Source: Candidatus Dadabacteria bacterium
GTDB lineage: Bacteria; J088
DNA: 15,845 bases
Assembly: GCA_003695505.1 (NCBI GenBank)
Contig: RFIY01000082.1
Coordinates: 1-15,845, forward strand
Direction of reading: 5' to 3'
Shown: one piece after another, positions 1-8,700 of the stretch
How the letters are laid out: the number at the start of each line of letters is the position of its first letter
Numbering within the stretch: the stretch's first letter is position 1
Notes under the pieces: model-generated
What the model saw: only the letters and a program-made list of their open reading frames with translations
Told to the model about the DNA's origin: nothing
The model's database searches: none
Position numbers and translations under genes: made by a program

Positions 1-312
1 CAGGCGCTGCTCTGCGCGCGCGCCGGCGCCGCGTTTGTCAGTCCATTTATCGGACGTCTCGACGACATCGGCCACGACGGCATGGATCTGATCCGCCAGA
101 TTCGCATCATTTTTGATAACTACGGCTTTCACACGCAGATCCTTGCGGCCAGCCTGCGCCACCCACAGCATGTGATGCAGGCGGCGCTCGAAGGCGCAGA
201 CTGCGCCACGCTGCCCAAGAAGGTCTTCGACCAGATGCTCCATCATCCGCTGACTGATATCGGGCTCGAACGATTTCTGGCCGACTACCAGGCCAGCAAG
301 CAGCAGGCCTGA
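1..312 (+). CDS. fsa: Transaldolase / fructose-6-phosphate aldolase (TalC/Fsa type), 3' end only
   Basis: The last 103 codons of an aldolase-fold enzyme are present; the reading frame is open from base 1, so the start lies outside the window. Small TalC/Fsa-type transaldolases transfer a dihydroxyacetone unit between sugar phosphates, or cleave fructose 6-phosphate, in the cytoplasm. The visible part contains the family stretch [16 protein letters not shown] (the beta-strand with the phosphate-contacting SPF.GR.DD motif), then [12 protein letters not shown] and the C-terminal [18 protein letters not shown], all close to Bacillus-type TalC. The Schiff-base lysine would be upstream of the window. 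The stop TGA is 2 bp before the GTG of the next gene, so translation of the two may be coupled although their functions look unrelated. TalC-type transaldolase and Fsa cannot be told apart from this fragment. Confidence 0.9.
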   Translation, partial: QALLCARAGAAFVSPFIGRLDDIGHDGMDLIRQIRIIFDNYGFHTQILAASLRHPQHVMQAALEGADCATLPKKVFDQMLHHPLTDIGLERFLADYQASKQQA

Positions 313-314
313 TC

Positions 315-1478
315 GTGCTGCGCCGACTCGTACCGCTGACGCTGCTGCTTGCCGCGACGAGCGCGTCGGGGGACGAAGTCTGGCAGAGTCCGGCACTCGA
401 CCAGGGATTGACCGGTGGTCTGCATACGGTCTACGCCACAACCGGTCAGGGCAAGATCGATCTGTACGGTAGCGCCGGCTTTTCGCGTGAATCCGACCTG
501 TTTGGCGACGGCACCGGGGCTCAGACCATCCCATTCCGCTTTGGCGCCGTCCTGCCGGTGCTCGATTTCCTCGAAGTGGGACTCGACATCGCCGGGTCGA
601 GTGTTTCGGGCATCGACCTTCCGGACGAAACGACATCGTTCGGCGATGTGCGGCTGCGCGCGAAGTACGCTCGTGAAGTTCACGGTTTCGGCCTCGCGCT
701 GTTTGCGGGATACGACCTGCTGCAGGGCGTCGAAAACATCAGCCGCGTCGCCGACGTCGCGACGCCGCGCATCGGCCTTGCGGCGAGCATGGGACTTGGC
801 GACCGGCTGCGCACGCACGCCAATCTTTCCTACATCTATGATCGTACGGTGAACATGCTCAATGGTACCCGGTCTCCGACGAGCCTCGAACGCGTTGCGT
901 GGCAGATGCGCGATTATACCTATCTGCTGGGAGCGATTGGCGTGGAGCTGCTGCATGAGACGGTGCTGCCCATCGTCGAATATGCAATCGAGCAGCCTGT
1001 CGGCGATGTGACCGGAGGACGGACGCCGATTCACACGATCAGCGGCGGGCTCAAATACCGGCCGATCGAACATCTGATCCTGCAGGCAAGCCTCGACGTC
1101 GGCGCGGGCGGTAATGACACCGCCGCGCCCGCTGTCCCGCTGTTGACCGGCCAGGTCGGCCTGGCCTGGCGTTTTGGCGAATCGTTTGCGACTCGGGCAC
1201 CAGTCGAGCTCGACGACGCAACGCCAGCAGAATCCACCCCGGCCGCCGAATCCGACGCGGATCAGATGAATTCGACACCGCCGTCAGAAGACGGCACAGA
1301 TGAAACTGCCAGCGAACCGGCAGCGCCTGAATCTCCCACGACGGAGGCACCTGCCCAGGCTGAACAAGCGCCAACCACGGACGATGCGCCGAAAGAACCC
1401 GCCCCCGCGACGCAGGAGCCATCCCAATCGACTTCGCCCTCAGGCGACGCCGTCGATCTGAACCAGTTCGCGGACTAG
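315..1478 (+). CDS. Predicted outer-membrane beta-barrel protein with Pro/Ala/Glu/Thr-rich C-terminal tail
   Basis: This is a 387-residue exported protein that I do not recognise as a named family. The GTG start 2 bp after the transaldolase stop gives a good signal peptide (MLRRLVPLTLLLAATSASG, then DEVWQ). Residues about 30-290 show alternating hydrophobic and polar strands with many Gly and aromatic residues (for example FGLALFAGYDLL, ISGGLKYRPIEHLILQASLD, TGQVGLAWRFGESFA), as in outer-membrane beta-barrels. From about residue 295 the composition changes abruptly to an acidic, low-complexity tail rich in P, A, E, T and S that ends in AVDLNQFAD and is probably periplasmic and disordered. No TonB-box or OmpA peptidoglycan-binding motif is seen. 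The Shine-Dalgarno sequence is weak, which suggests coupling to the upstream gene. The last third of the gene is duplicated 10 kb downstream. Role unknown; porin or surface anchor are guesses. Confidence 0.75.
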   Translation: MLRRLVPLTLLLAATSASGDEVWQSPALDQGLTGGLHTVYATTGQGKIDLYGSAGFSRESDLFGDGTGAQTIPFRFGAVLPVLDFLEVGLDIAGSSVSGIDLPDETTSFGDVRLRAKYAREVHGFGLALFAGYDLLQGVENISRVADVATPRIGLAASMGLGDRLRTHANLSYIYDRTVNMLNGTRSPTSLERVAWQMRDYTYLLGAIGVELLHETVLPIVEYAIEQPVGDVTGGRTPIHTISGGLKYRPIEHLILQASLDVGAGGNDTAAPAVPLLTGQVGLAWRFGESFATRAPVELDDATPAESTPAAESDADQMNSTPPSEDGTDETASEPAAPESPTTEAPAQAEQAPTTDDAPKEPAPATQEPSQSTSPSGDAVDLNQFAD

Positions 1479-1492
1479 GACTCCGACGCTAC
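1098..1492 (+). repeat. Direct repeat, copy 1 (3' end of the beta-barrel gene plus 14 bp)
   Basis: This segment aligns with the second copy at 11099-11493 at a constant offset of 10,001 bp and with no indel. I count about 38 substitutions by eye, roughly 90% identity. It covers the last barrel strand, the Pro/Ala/Glu/Thr-rich tail, the stop codon and 14 bp beyond. Similarity stops sharply on both sides. The final 47 bp are identical in the two copies. Read on the minus strand, the end of this copy keeps the last five codons and stop of the fetB gene found next to copy 2 (V-A-S-E-S-stop). Confidence 0.93.
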
Positions 1493-1529
1493 ACGCCTCA
1501 GCGCGCCAGGCAACCAACAATGCCGGGAT

Positions 1530-1546
1530 CGTTTTCCAGGAAAACG
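1530..1546. promoter_or_regulatory. 17-bp dyad symmetry in the barrel-tonB intergenic region
   Basis: CGTTTTCCAGGAAAACG is a perfect inverted repeat with 8-bp arms around one central base. The single-base spacer makes an RNA hairpin awkward, and no U-run follows on either strand, so a protein-binding site is more likely than a terminator. It lies in the 228-bp gap between two convergent genes (barrel stop at 1478, tonB stop at 1707). The only other structure I see there is a short GC-only hairpin near 1681-1697 just past tonB. Confidence 0.35.
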
Positions 1547-1706
1547 CGTAGCGACCGCCCTCCGCAGGAGCATCGGATGTCGGACCCCCGCTTCAGTTCT
1601 CGACGCTCCGCAGTCGCGATACGAGTACTCACGTTGCCGGACCGGGCGACGAATTGCGTATCATCCGCTACCGCATAGTTGCGCGCTCCCGCGCGAAAAC
1701 GGCGGT

Positions 1707-2414
1707 TCAGCTCATCAGGCGGAAGGGGATACGTACGATGTGAAAAACCGGTGTCGCCACGCCATCGACCAATGCGGGTTCGTAGCGCCAGTTGCGCACC
1801 GCCTGAATCGCTGAGGAAAGAAACGGCTCGTCGCCACTGAGCGGACGGATATCAGCGACGTTGCCCTTTTCGTCAACGACGATCTTGAGAATGACCAGCC
1901 CGGATCGTCCCTCTTTGCGCGCCAGCAGCGGGTAGTCCGGGGGCTGATTTCCCGGCAATGGCTTCGGTGGAATCGCCGTCTGCGGCAGCACTTGTGCGGA
2001 TGCTGCAGCGCCTTCCGGTGCATAGACCATGACACCTTTTTCCTGGGAAGGGTCCGCTTCGGCCAGCGGCCCCTTGTGCACCCGCACCGGGGCAGTCAAT
2101 TTGCGCACCTTCACCGGCCTCTTGACAACGAATTTCTTGACATTCTTTGCAACGATCGGCTGCGGCGCCGGTTCCGCGACTGGTTTCGGCAACTCGATGG
2201 GCTTTGCCGGTACAGGTTTTGGCGGCGGCACTTTCTCAACGAAGCTGACTTCTACCTCTTTCTCTACGGGAGCGGTTCGCGTCATGCCACGCATCTGGCT
2301 CGACAAAACCAGCGCGCCAACGAAGAATGCCGCAGCGAACGCCCACGACCCGAGTCGCATCGCCGAGGACGTTTCTGGCATTTCCCAGGATGTTGAAAAT
2401 GTCTGTGTCGCCAT
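1707..2414 (-). CDS. tonB: TonB energy transducer
   Basis: A 235-residue TonB-family protein that would carry proton-motive energy from ExbB/ExbD to the outer-membrane receptor. It has a cytoplasmic N-terminus, a single membrane segment at about residues 22-39 (LGSWAFAAAFFVGALVLSS), a proline/lysine/valine-rich periplasmic spacer (about 60-120, for example PPPKPVPAKPIELPKP), and a canonical C-terminal domain at about 155-235 (DYPLLARKEGRSGLVILK, VVDEKGNVADI, AVRNWRYEPALVDG, IPFRLMS). The start is an ATG with AAGGAG 7 nt upstream. It lies 15 bp after the stop of the small exported-protein gene and is surely co-transcribed with it. Its position at the end of an exbB-exbD-exbD-receptor cluster suggests it is dedicated to that receptor. 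The N-terminal motif around the membrane segment diverges from E. coli TonB, as is common for paralogous TonBs. Confidence 0.95.
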   Translation of the reverse strand: MATQTFSTSWEMPETSSAMRLGSWAFAAAFFVGALVLSSQMRGMTRTAPVEKEVEVSFVEKVPPPKPVPAKPIELPKPVAEPAPQPIVAKNVKKFVVKRPVKVRKLTAPVRVHKGPLAEADPSQEKGVMVYAPEGAAASAQVLPQTAIPPKPLPGNQPPDYPLLARKEGRSGLVILKIVVDEKGNVADIRPLSGDEPFLSSAIQAVRNWRYEPALVDGVATPVFHIVRIPFRLMS

Positions 2415-2429
2415 CTTGTCGCTCCTTAA

Positions 2430-2945
2430 CTAATCCCGATAACTCAACAATTTGACACCATTGCCGCAGGCCACAACCGATCCGGTGAAATCGAGTTCGA
2501 CGACGTCACCCGTGGCTGTCTCCGCCTCAATAACCGCCTTGCGGTAGAGTTCGAAACTGCCGTAGTCCTGTTTTGGCCCACGGAAGCCGATTCTTCTCAG
2601 GTGCAGCTCAACCCCGCCCCAGTCTCGCAGCGCGCGTTCGAGCGCCTTTTCTGTTGACGCCGCGTGCAACGTCCAGGCATCCGTCACCGGCACATTCCAA
2701 TCGGGCGACGACGCGGGAAACCGTGGCCAGAGCTGCTGTCGGAATTCTGTTTCCGAGATCAACAGCCGGTGCAGGGCGGACTTGTCAGACTGCCGTAGCC
2801 CATCCAGCAACGCATTCGCCAGCTCCGTCGTGGAACCATAGGGCCCCTGCAACTGGCATGCAGCGTCGGATTGAGCCTGCGTACAGGCCGCACCGAAGAA
2901 CATCACGACAAGGGCGGTGACAAGTGACCGGTTCCTGATCTTCAT
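2430..2945 (-). CDS. Small exported protein, possible lipoprotein, unknown function
   Basis: This is a 171-residue protein I do not recognise. It starts with a hydrophobic signal sequence (MKIRNRSLVTALVVMFFGAAC). The FFGAAC run could be a weak lipobox with Cys21 lipidated, but an ordinary signal-peptidase site at TQA/QSDA is also possible. The mature part is alpha/beta in character. Its N-terminal helical region (TTELANALLDGLRQSDKSAL) and C-terminal strand (VVELDFTGSVVACGNG) recall small NTF2-like or cystatin-like periplasmic folds, but no diagnostic motif is visible. Cys30 and the Cys near residue 159 could form a disulfide. It is immediately upstream of tonB (15 bp) and downstream of the terminator at 2990-3028, so it forms a two-gene unit with tonB. 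A periplasmic accessory of the receptor system is an inference from context only. Confidence 0.75.
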   Translation of the reverse strand: MKIRNRSLVTALVVMFFGAACTQAQSDAACQLQGPYGSTTELANALLDGLRQSDKSALHRLLISETEFRQQLWPRFPASSPDWNVPVTDAWTLHAASTEKALERALRDWGGVELHLRRIGFRGPKQDYGSFELYRKAVIEAETATGDVVELDFTGSVVACGNGVKLLSYRD

Positions 2946-2975
2946 CTGAACCAGAATGGCAGTGAATTGTTTGCA

Positions 2976-2985
2976 AATCGTTAGC
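2976..2985. promoter_or_regulatory. AATCGTTAGC motif, copy upstream of the exported protein-tonB unit
   Basis: The 10-bp word AATCGTTAGC sits between the terminator and the exported-protein gene, about 30 bp before its ATG. The same 10 bp recur at 10939-10948, upstream of exbB, the other transcription unit of the island. No convincing sigma-70 hexamer pair is visible here; a TTGCAA on the minus strand is a weak -35 candidate. Confidence 0.3.
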
Positions 2986-2989
2986 GCTC

Positions 2990-3028
2990 AAAAAAACCAG
3001 GGGACGCGTCGTACGCCGCGCCCCCTGG
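2990..3028 (-). terminator. Rho-independent terminator downstream of the beta-helix lipoprotein gene
   Basis: Bases 2997-3028 form a hairpin with outer arms CCAGGGG/CCCCTGG extended by a GC-rich inner stem. On the minus strand it is followed by seven T's (the A-run at 2990-2996). It begins about 60 bp past the lipoprotein stop at 3088. It splits the island into exbB-exbD-exbD-receptor-lipoprotein and exported protein-tonB, unless read-through is substantial. Confidence 0.9.
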
Positions 3029-3087
3029 CGCCCGGGCTAGTCGGATGGAGGAGACGCCCGGACTTTCTTATATGAGGTTCGTCGCGC

Positions 3088-5592
3088 TCAGTTTTGCTCG
3101 AACGTTGTCCAGCCTGACAACCAGTTGTCGGCTTTGATCGCACCGCAATAGCTCGCCGCATCCGAAAATCCGAAGGTCGTCGCATCGGCCCCACAGCTGC
3201 CATCAACGGCGGGAGAATCGCTCGCGGGCATCAGATCCGGGCTGGCAAACGATACGCTCGCCAGCTTCGGATCGACGAAGGACGGCGCGGTCGAACTGTT
3301 GACAAATGCGACTTCGTCGGTATTGTCCGTGTCATCCTTGATGTTGTCGGTCGCGTTGGCAGCGTTCGTCGTGCGGTTGCCGTAGAAAATCAGATTCGAC
3401 AGGGTCACCGTGGATCCATCGGCGGCATTCGTACCACCAGTTGCATAGTCATCCATGTCAATCGCTGAATCCACGAAGTTCATCACAATGCCGTTTACGG
3501 CCAGCCCTCGCGTACCTTCCTTGTACTTCAGGCCGTTGCCCTTGCCGCTGGCATACTCTCCGCGCCCAACGAATGTGAAATTCGCGAACTTCGGATACGC
3601 TCGGGGAGCGGCGTTTGCATCTGGATCCTGATTGCTGGCTTCGATGCCATTGTCTCCGAAGCCTTTGTCCTGGAGACAAACGGCATACTGGACACGCAGA
3701 TCGACGCCCATGTCCGTGTCAAAGCAGTCGTCGCCGACGCCCGTGACCAGCAGATGATCAGCAACCAGCTTGCCGCCGAACCATTCGATGCCATCATCAA
3801 GACCGTAGTGCACCTGAACGTAGCTCAGCCTGGTGCCGGAACCGACCGAACCAAGTGTAAGGCCGTTCAGCTCATTGTCCGGACTCAGCTCCCATCCAGC
3901 GTACTCGATCCGAACGTATTTCAGTTCACCGCTGTTGTCGGCGTTATCCGATCCCCCATGCGTTCCACCGTTGCCCTCAAGCTGCACGTCCGTGCCGACG
4001 TTGTTGATGCCCTTCCCGAGAATCACAACGCCGCCCCAGTCTCCGCGCTGCCGCTTGCCTTCCGGTAGGGACGAAGTGAATACGATCGGCTGCGTCGCGG
4101 TTCCGACGGCCATCAATTTTGCGCCCCGTTCTACCTGCAGCCAGCCCAGTGGCTCCTTCGTGCCAAGGATCGTCGTCCCCGGTTCGATCGTCAACGTTGC
4201 AGGGGCCTTGACAGAGACACGCCCAACGAGCAGGTAGGTGTTGTCCGCAGTCCAGGTGGTATTGCTGTCGATATCACCCTGCACGGCGACTGCACCTGCG
4301 ACCGGATCTTCGGTGGGGCTGAATTTTGTCCACCCGGCCATCCAGTCCTGATCCTTGAATGCACCGCAGTAAGCCGCGCTGGTGTCGAATGGTGCGGCTG
4401 GCGCAGCGCAATCCAGTGCCGGCGATCCCGGCTTGGGCAAGAGGTTCGGATCTTCAGGATCAATGCTGTTGAGCTGCGGATCATCCGTGAAGCTGTTGCC
4501 ATATGTCGCGGCAGTATTTTCGAAGTACGCCTGTTCCTCGGCACCGCGAACCTGAGCGATCGTCGCGTTTCCGGCCGCCTTGTTGCCAAAGAACAAGGTA
4601 TTGCGGATATCGAACCCGGCCACGTCGACCTCGTCGAAATCCACGGCGCCGTCGACGAAGTTCATCACGACGCCGTTTGTTGCCGTCCCCTTGCCACCTT
4701 CCTTGAAACGGATGCCGTTCCCCTTTCCGGACCCATACTCTCCACGTCCGATGAAGGTGTAGTTCGCAAACTTGGGGAAAGCGACCGGCGCGGCCGCAAA
4801 ATTGTCGGCGTTGTTACTGGCCTCGATACCATTGTCACCCTGGCCTGCTGCCTGGATGCAAACGGCCCATTGCACGATGCCGCTATACCCCAGGTCGGTG
4901 TCAAAACAGTCATCGGCGACGCCCGAAACCACGAGATGATCCCCGTTGACGCTGCCACCAAACCATTCAATCCCGTCGTCGAGACCAAAGTGAACCTGCA
5001 CATGGCTGAGGGTCGTACCCGAGCCAACGGAGCCGAGTGTCAGGCCATTCAGCTCATTGTCCGGGCTCAGCTCCCAGCCGGCATATTCGATCCGGACGTA
5101 TTCGAGTGTCCCACTGCTGTCGCTGTCGTCGCTACCGCCAAACGTGCCACCGTTGCCTTCAAGTTCCACGTCGGTTCCGACGTTGTTCGAGGCGTTGCCG
5201 AGGAGTACGACACCGCCCCAGTCCCCGCGCTGGCGCTTCGTTTCGTCGGTGACAGAGGAAGTAAACACAATGGGCTGGGTCACCGTACCGACTGCCATCA
5301 GTTTGCCGCCCCGCTGCACCTGCAACCAGCCCAGCGGTTCTTTGCTTCCCCGGATCTCCGTTCCCGGCTCAATCGTCAGGGTCACGCCAGACGGAACGGA
5401 AACGCGCCCCTTCAACAGATACACATTGTCGGCCGTCCAGGTCGTATCCTCGGCGAGATCGCCGGTCACGACGATCTCTTCGCGTTGCGTGTCTCCAATG
5501 ATGATGTCGTCCCCGGAATCGCTGCCGCACCCGGCGGCCAGGAACATCGTTGCCAGCGCAACGCCTGATATCTTCAGCAAAAGTCTGTTCAC
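3088..5592 (-). CDS. Large two-repeat beta-helix lipoprotein (surface or periplasmic)
   Basis: I call an 834-residue lipoprotein starting at GTG 5592. AAGGAG lies 7 nt upstream and the N-terminus becomes MNRLLLKISGVALATMFLAAGC, with a clear LAAGC lipobox (Cys22). The open frame extends 78 codons further upstream, but that part has no signal peptide or good ribosome site. Two homologous halves follow (about 40-430 and 433-834). Each contains TTWTADN.YLL.GRVSV, LTIEPGT, KEPLGWLQV, QRGDWGGVV, EYAGWELSPDNELNGLTLG, DDGIEWFGG, DDCFDTD, FPKFANY-type segments, GSGKGNG and a C-terminal YCGA....W..GWT.F. The Gly/Asn/Asp-rich turns fit a right-handed parallel beta-helix, and each half keeps four Cys at matching places, probably disulfides. 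Similar GDWGGVV-type proteins are known in Bacteroidetes, myxobacteria and proteobacteria without an established function. The gene follows the receptor, so it is likely the receptor's partner or cargo. Confidence 0.88.
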   Translation of the reverse strand: MNRLLLKISGVALATMFLAAGCGSDSGDDIIIGDTQREEIVVTGDLAEDTTWTADNVYLLKGRVSVPSGVTLTIEPGTEIRGSKEPLGWLQVQRGGKLMAVGTVTQPIVFTSSVTDETKRQRGDWGGVVLLGNASNNVGTDVELEGNGGTFGGSDDSDSSGTLEYVRIEYAGWELSPDNELNGLTLGSVGSGTTLSHVQVHFGLDDGIEWFGGSVNGDHLVVSGVADDCFDTDLGYSGIVQWAVCIQAAGQGDNGIEASNNADNFAAAPVAFPKFANYTFIGRGEYGSGKGNGIRFKEGGKGTATNGVVMNFVDGAVDFDEVDVAGFDIRNTLFFGNKAAGNATIAQVRGAEEQAYFENTAATYGNSFTDDPQLNSIDPEDPNLLPKPGSPALDCAAPAAPFDTSAAYCGAFKDQDWMAGWTKFSPTEDPVAGAVAVQGDIDSNTTWTADNTYLLVGRVSVKAPATLTIEPGTTILGTKEPLGWLQVERGAKLMAVGTATQPIVFTSSLPEGKRQRGDWGGVVILGKGINNVGTDVQLEGNGGTHGGSDNADNSGELKYVRIEYAGWELSPDNELNGLTLGSVGSGTRLSYVQVHYGLDDGIEWFGGKLVADHLLVTGVGDDCFDTDMGVDLRVQYAVCLQDKGFGDNGIEASNQDPDANAAPRAYPKFANFTFVGRGEYASGKGNGLKYKEGTRGLAVNGIVMNFVDSAIDMDDYATGGTNAADGSTVTLSNLIFYGNRTTNAANATDNIKDDTDNTDEVAFVNSSTAPSFVDPKLASVSFASPDLMPASDSPAVDGSCGADATTFGFSDAASYCGAIKADNWLSGWTTFEQN

Positions 5593-5599
5593 GGAATAT

Positions 5600-5605
5600 C
5601 TCCTT
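5600..5605 (-). promoter_or_regulatory. Ribosome binding site fixing the lipoprotein start at GTG 5592
   Basis: AAGGAG on the minus strand, 7 nt before the GTG at 5592. This decides against the upstream ATG at 5613, which has no purine-rich site before it, and against the in-frame start at 5826, which lies inside the receptor gene. Confidence 0.85.
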
Positions 5606-5670
5606 CCGATCATGTTCGATTCGAATTGATACGCCCGTCTCTGGGCATATCCGGTACCTTTCCTGTTCAG

Positions 5671-5689
5671 GGTAATGATCATTTGTTTG
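5671..5689. promoter_or_regulatory. Possible Fur-like operator between the receptor and lipoprotein genes
   Basis: The 19 bp match the classical Fur consensus at 12 of 19 positions, with 10 of the first 12 matching. They include the perfect palindrome AATGATCATT (5674-5683). The site lies 43 bp after the receptor stop and about 80 bp before the lipoprotein GTG, in the only AT-rich stretch of the leader. No good sigma-70 hexamer pair is evident, so a regulated internal promoter is only a suggestion. Confidence 0.3.
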
Positions 5690-5731
5690 TGAAACGTCAC
5701 CAGCTCGTAAGGATTTTGTGAGCGCCGCGCA

Positions 5732-8700
5732 TCAGAACGACCACTCAATCCCGACGTTCGCGGCAATGCCTTCGTAGTCGCGGCGCACGATTTCGTTCCC
5801 CTGCCGCGCACGGATTGCCTCGTCAAGCAGGTTTTCGGCGGCGAGCTTCAATTTCCAGGCCTCACCAATCGTCTGCGAAACCGTCAGATCCAGGCCGTGC
5901 ACCGGCAACTCGTAGATATCGGGCATGCCAAACGCACCGACCTGGGCAATCCGCTTCGAAAACACGTTGTAGCTGATCTGTGCGGCGGTACCGCGATCAA
6001 GGTCGACGCCGAGAAGCGCATTGAACAGGACCTTGCTCTGCCCCTGAAGCGGCCGACTCGACCGGGTCTGGATACCCGAATCCGGGTCGAGCGACACCTC
6101 CGAAGTAAGCCAGGTCAGGTTCACCCCGCCATACATGATCCGCATCGCTTCAGCCAGAAAGGCCAGATTACTGCGCGCTTCGAGTTCGACGCCATAGTTG
6201 GATGCGCCCCGCGCATTCGCAAACGAAATCGTCTGCTGTCCCGACGGAATGATCACCTGTTCGATGGGATCCACGAAGTCCTTGTAAAACAACGAAACGG
6301 CGACTACCGCGCCCTCGGATGGGAACCATTCCTGGCGGACGTCGACGTTGAGGATTTTCGTCTCCTGCAGGTCGGGATTGCCCTGAACCTCCTGGCCGCC
6401 AAAAAAGTCCGCAAGTGCAAACGGTGAAAGTTCACGAAAATCTGGTCGTGCGACGGTTCGTGACACGCCGAGTCGCAGGTTCATGTCATCCCGCAGGCGG
6501 ATCACAATGTTTGCCGACGGCAGTACATCGTCATTCGTCAGTTCGGACGGCACCTTCGTCTGTTCCGGTGCAAACGGGTCAAAGGTCGACACGGACACTT
6601 CCGAGTGCTCGAACCGCACACCTGCAATGAGCTGGACACGCTTATGTAATGGAAGATCACTCAACGCCCATACCCCATAGACCCGTTCGCTGGCGCTGTA
6701 GCTGTCGGTCGGTCGCGACGCCTCTTCGAGCCGGATATTGACGCCAACCTGTTCATCAGCGAGCAGTTGCTCCGGGGGCAGGATAAAAAATGCAGGATCG
6801 GCGTTGTCCACGGGCAGGAAGCGGAAGCGCCGGACGTTGAAGTCGCGATCACGCCCCGAGACCTGCACACCACCGCCGACACGCGCCGTAAGTCCATTCC
6901 ACACTTGCCGCTCATGCATCAGGTGCAACGCCGCCTCGAATCCGGGTTCACGCAGATCGGACCAGAAGTGGCTGCCCGAAGATGACTTCGGCAACCAGCG
7001 CGAAAAATCGGCGCCTTCGGATTGCGTGCGAACCAGCTCCCTCCAGTCAGGCTCATCGCGCAACGCGATACTGAACGCGCCCCGCCAGTTCAGATCAATC
7101 ACACGGAAATGGTGACTGCCGGAAAACTGATTGAAGGACAACGACCGACTCAGAAAACGCTGGCTTGTGTATTCCAGGTCGCCATTGAACTGTTGTTCGA
7201 ATCCCGACAGCAGACGAGCTTCATCGCTACTCTTGCGCGTCAGCAGAGACGTCCATTCGAGCTGGTGATTGGCCTGCAGCCGGTATCCCAGGTTGACGAG
7301 GCCGGTCCACCGGACGTTTTGTGCGCCAGTTTCACCAGAAAAGTCGGTAGCGCGATCGAGGATCGGCGTCCCGTCGGACTCCTCCCCCATCAACCGCAGT
7401 TTGCGGCGGATCTGGAAGGTTCGCTCGTTCGACAGCCCATATGCCCCGGACACGAGCCAGCCCAATTCACGCCCCCCCGGCGTCGCACGATCGCCAACGG
7501 TCACGCCGCAGGAGACATCGGGCCCCGCAACGCGCCGGTGGAGCGTAAAGTCATTGTTGAAGCGACGTGCAATGTCGATCATATTGGCTTCGGTCAGCGT
7601 GCCGCCCTCGACGTTCGCCCCGGCGAACAGGCGCCCCCCCCGTGGTAACCCGGATGGAAGCGCGCGCGTACCGTCATCAAAACCGAGCGCATCCAGTTTT
7701 CCACCGTCGTAGTCAAGGATCTTCTTGCCGGTCGCCGACGCGAGATAGCCGAGCGAACATCCGAGTTTTCCGATCCTTTTCTCGGGAAACGATCGTGTTT
7801 CGACCTGGACGACTCCGCCGGCAAAATCACCGGCAAGATCCGGCGCCGCGGTCTTGACGATCGCAACATTGGACAGGACCGACGTCGAAAAGATGTCCAG
7901 TGGGACCACCTTGCGATCGGGCTCGGGACTTGGCAGCCTTGAACCATTCAGCGTTGTATACGAGTACCGTTCGCCGAGACCACGGACATAGACGAACTTT
8001 CCGCCGACAACGGATGTGCCCACGGCCCTGCGCACCGCCTCCGATGCGGTACCGTCCGAAGCGCGCGCCATATCCTCGGCGGAGAGCCGGTCGGACACCA
8101 CGGTCGCCTTCTTGCGCACGACCAGAACGACGGAAGCTTTCGTCACATCTGGTCTCCCCTGAACAACGACTTCTTCTACCGACGCGGAAGAGCGCAGCCC
8201 GGCAATCGTTTCGTTCTTCGGTTCCAGCACCAGATCCAGCATCGCCTTCGCGCCGCCAATGACACGAACACCTTCGATGCGGCGCGGCCGCATCCCTGAA
8301 GCCTGAACTTCGATGTCCCATTCCCCCGGCCAGAGGTTCAGGGAAAAGGATCCGTCGGAGCCGCTTCGTGTATAGGCTGTCCTTTCGGGGATGAACATCG
8401 GAGATGCGATCCAGTTTGCTCCGTCGAACACCAGCTCCGGCGCAGGCCCCCAGACAGCCCCATCCGTCGCGATGAGTGCAAACTGGAGCCGCTGTGCTCC
8501 CGACACCGGACGGACGAAAGACAGTTCTGCGACCTGCGGAGTGGAGCCAGCGACGATCGTTACCGGCCATCCGGCCAGCAGTTCGGCGCCAACCACGGGG
8601 ACGAGTTGCAGGTCTGGAACCCCACCAGTCCCTGTCACAGTAATGGCGACGCCGTCCGCATCGGCGGTCGCGGCGATATGTACAGCGTTGTAGCGGTCAG

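Noticed and set aside
285-1073. 262-codon minus-strand frame opposite the beta-barrel gene
   Set aside because: Arg-rich composition without motifs, while the plus strand encodes a signal peptide and barrel.
1681-1697. Short GC-only hairpin just after tonB
   Set aside because: The stem is only about 5 bp and there is no U-run on the minus strand, so a terminator cannot be supported.
4870-5568. 232-codon plus-strand frame opposite the beta-helix lipoprotein
   Set aside because: A shadow of the repeats; a similar but shorter antisense frame appears at the second repeat (3754-4068), which shows it follows the real gene.
5629-5650. Hairpin in the leader of the lipoprotein gene
   Set aside because: An 8-bp stem with one mismatch, no U-run and a position that does not mask the ribosome site; not enough to call an attenuator.
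5593-5826. Extended start for the beta-helix lipoprotein
   Set aside because: It would overlap the receptor gene and bury the lipobox signal peptide 78 residues in; GTG 5592 has a strong AAGGAG.
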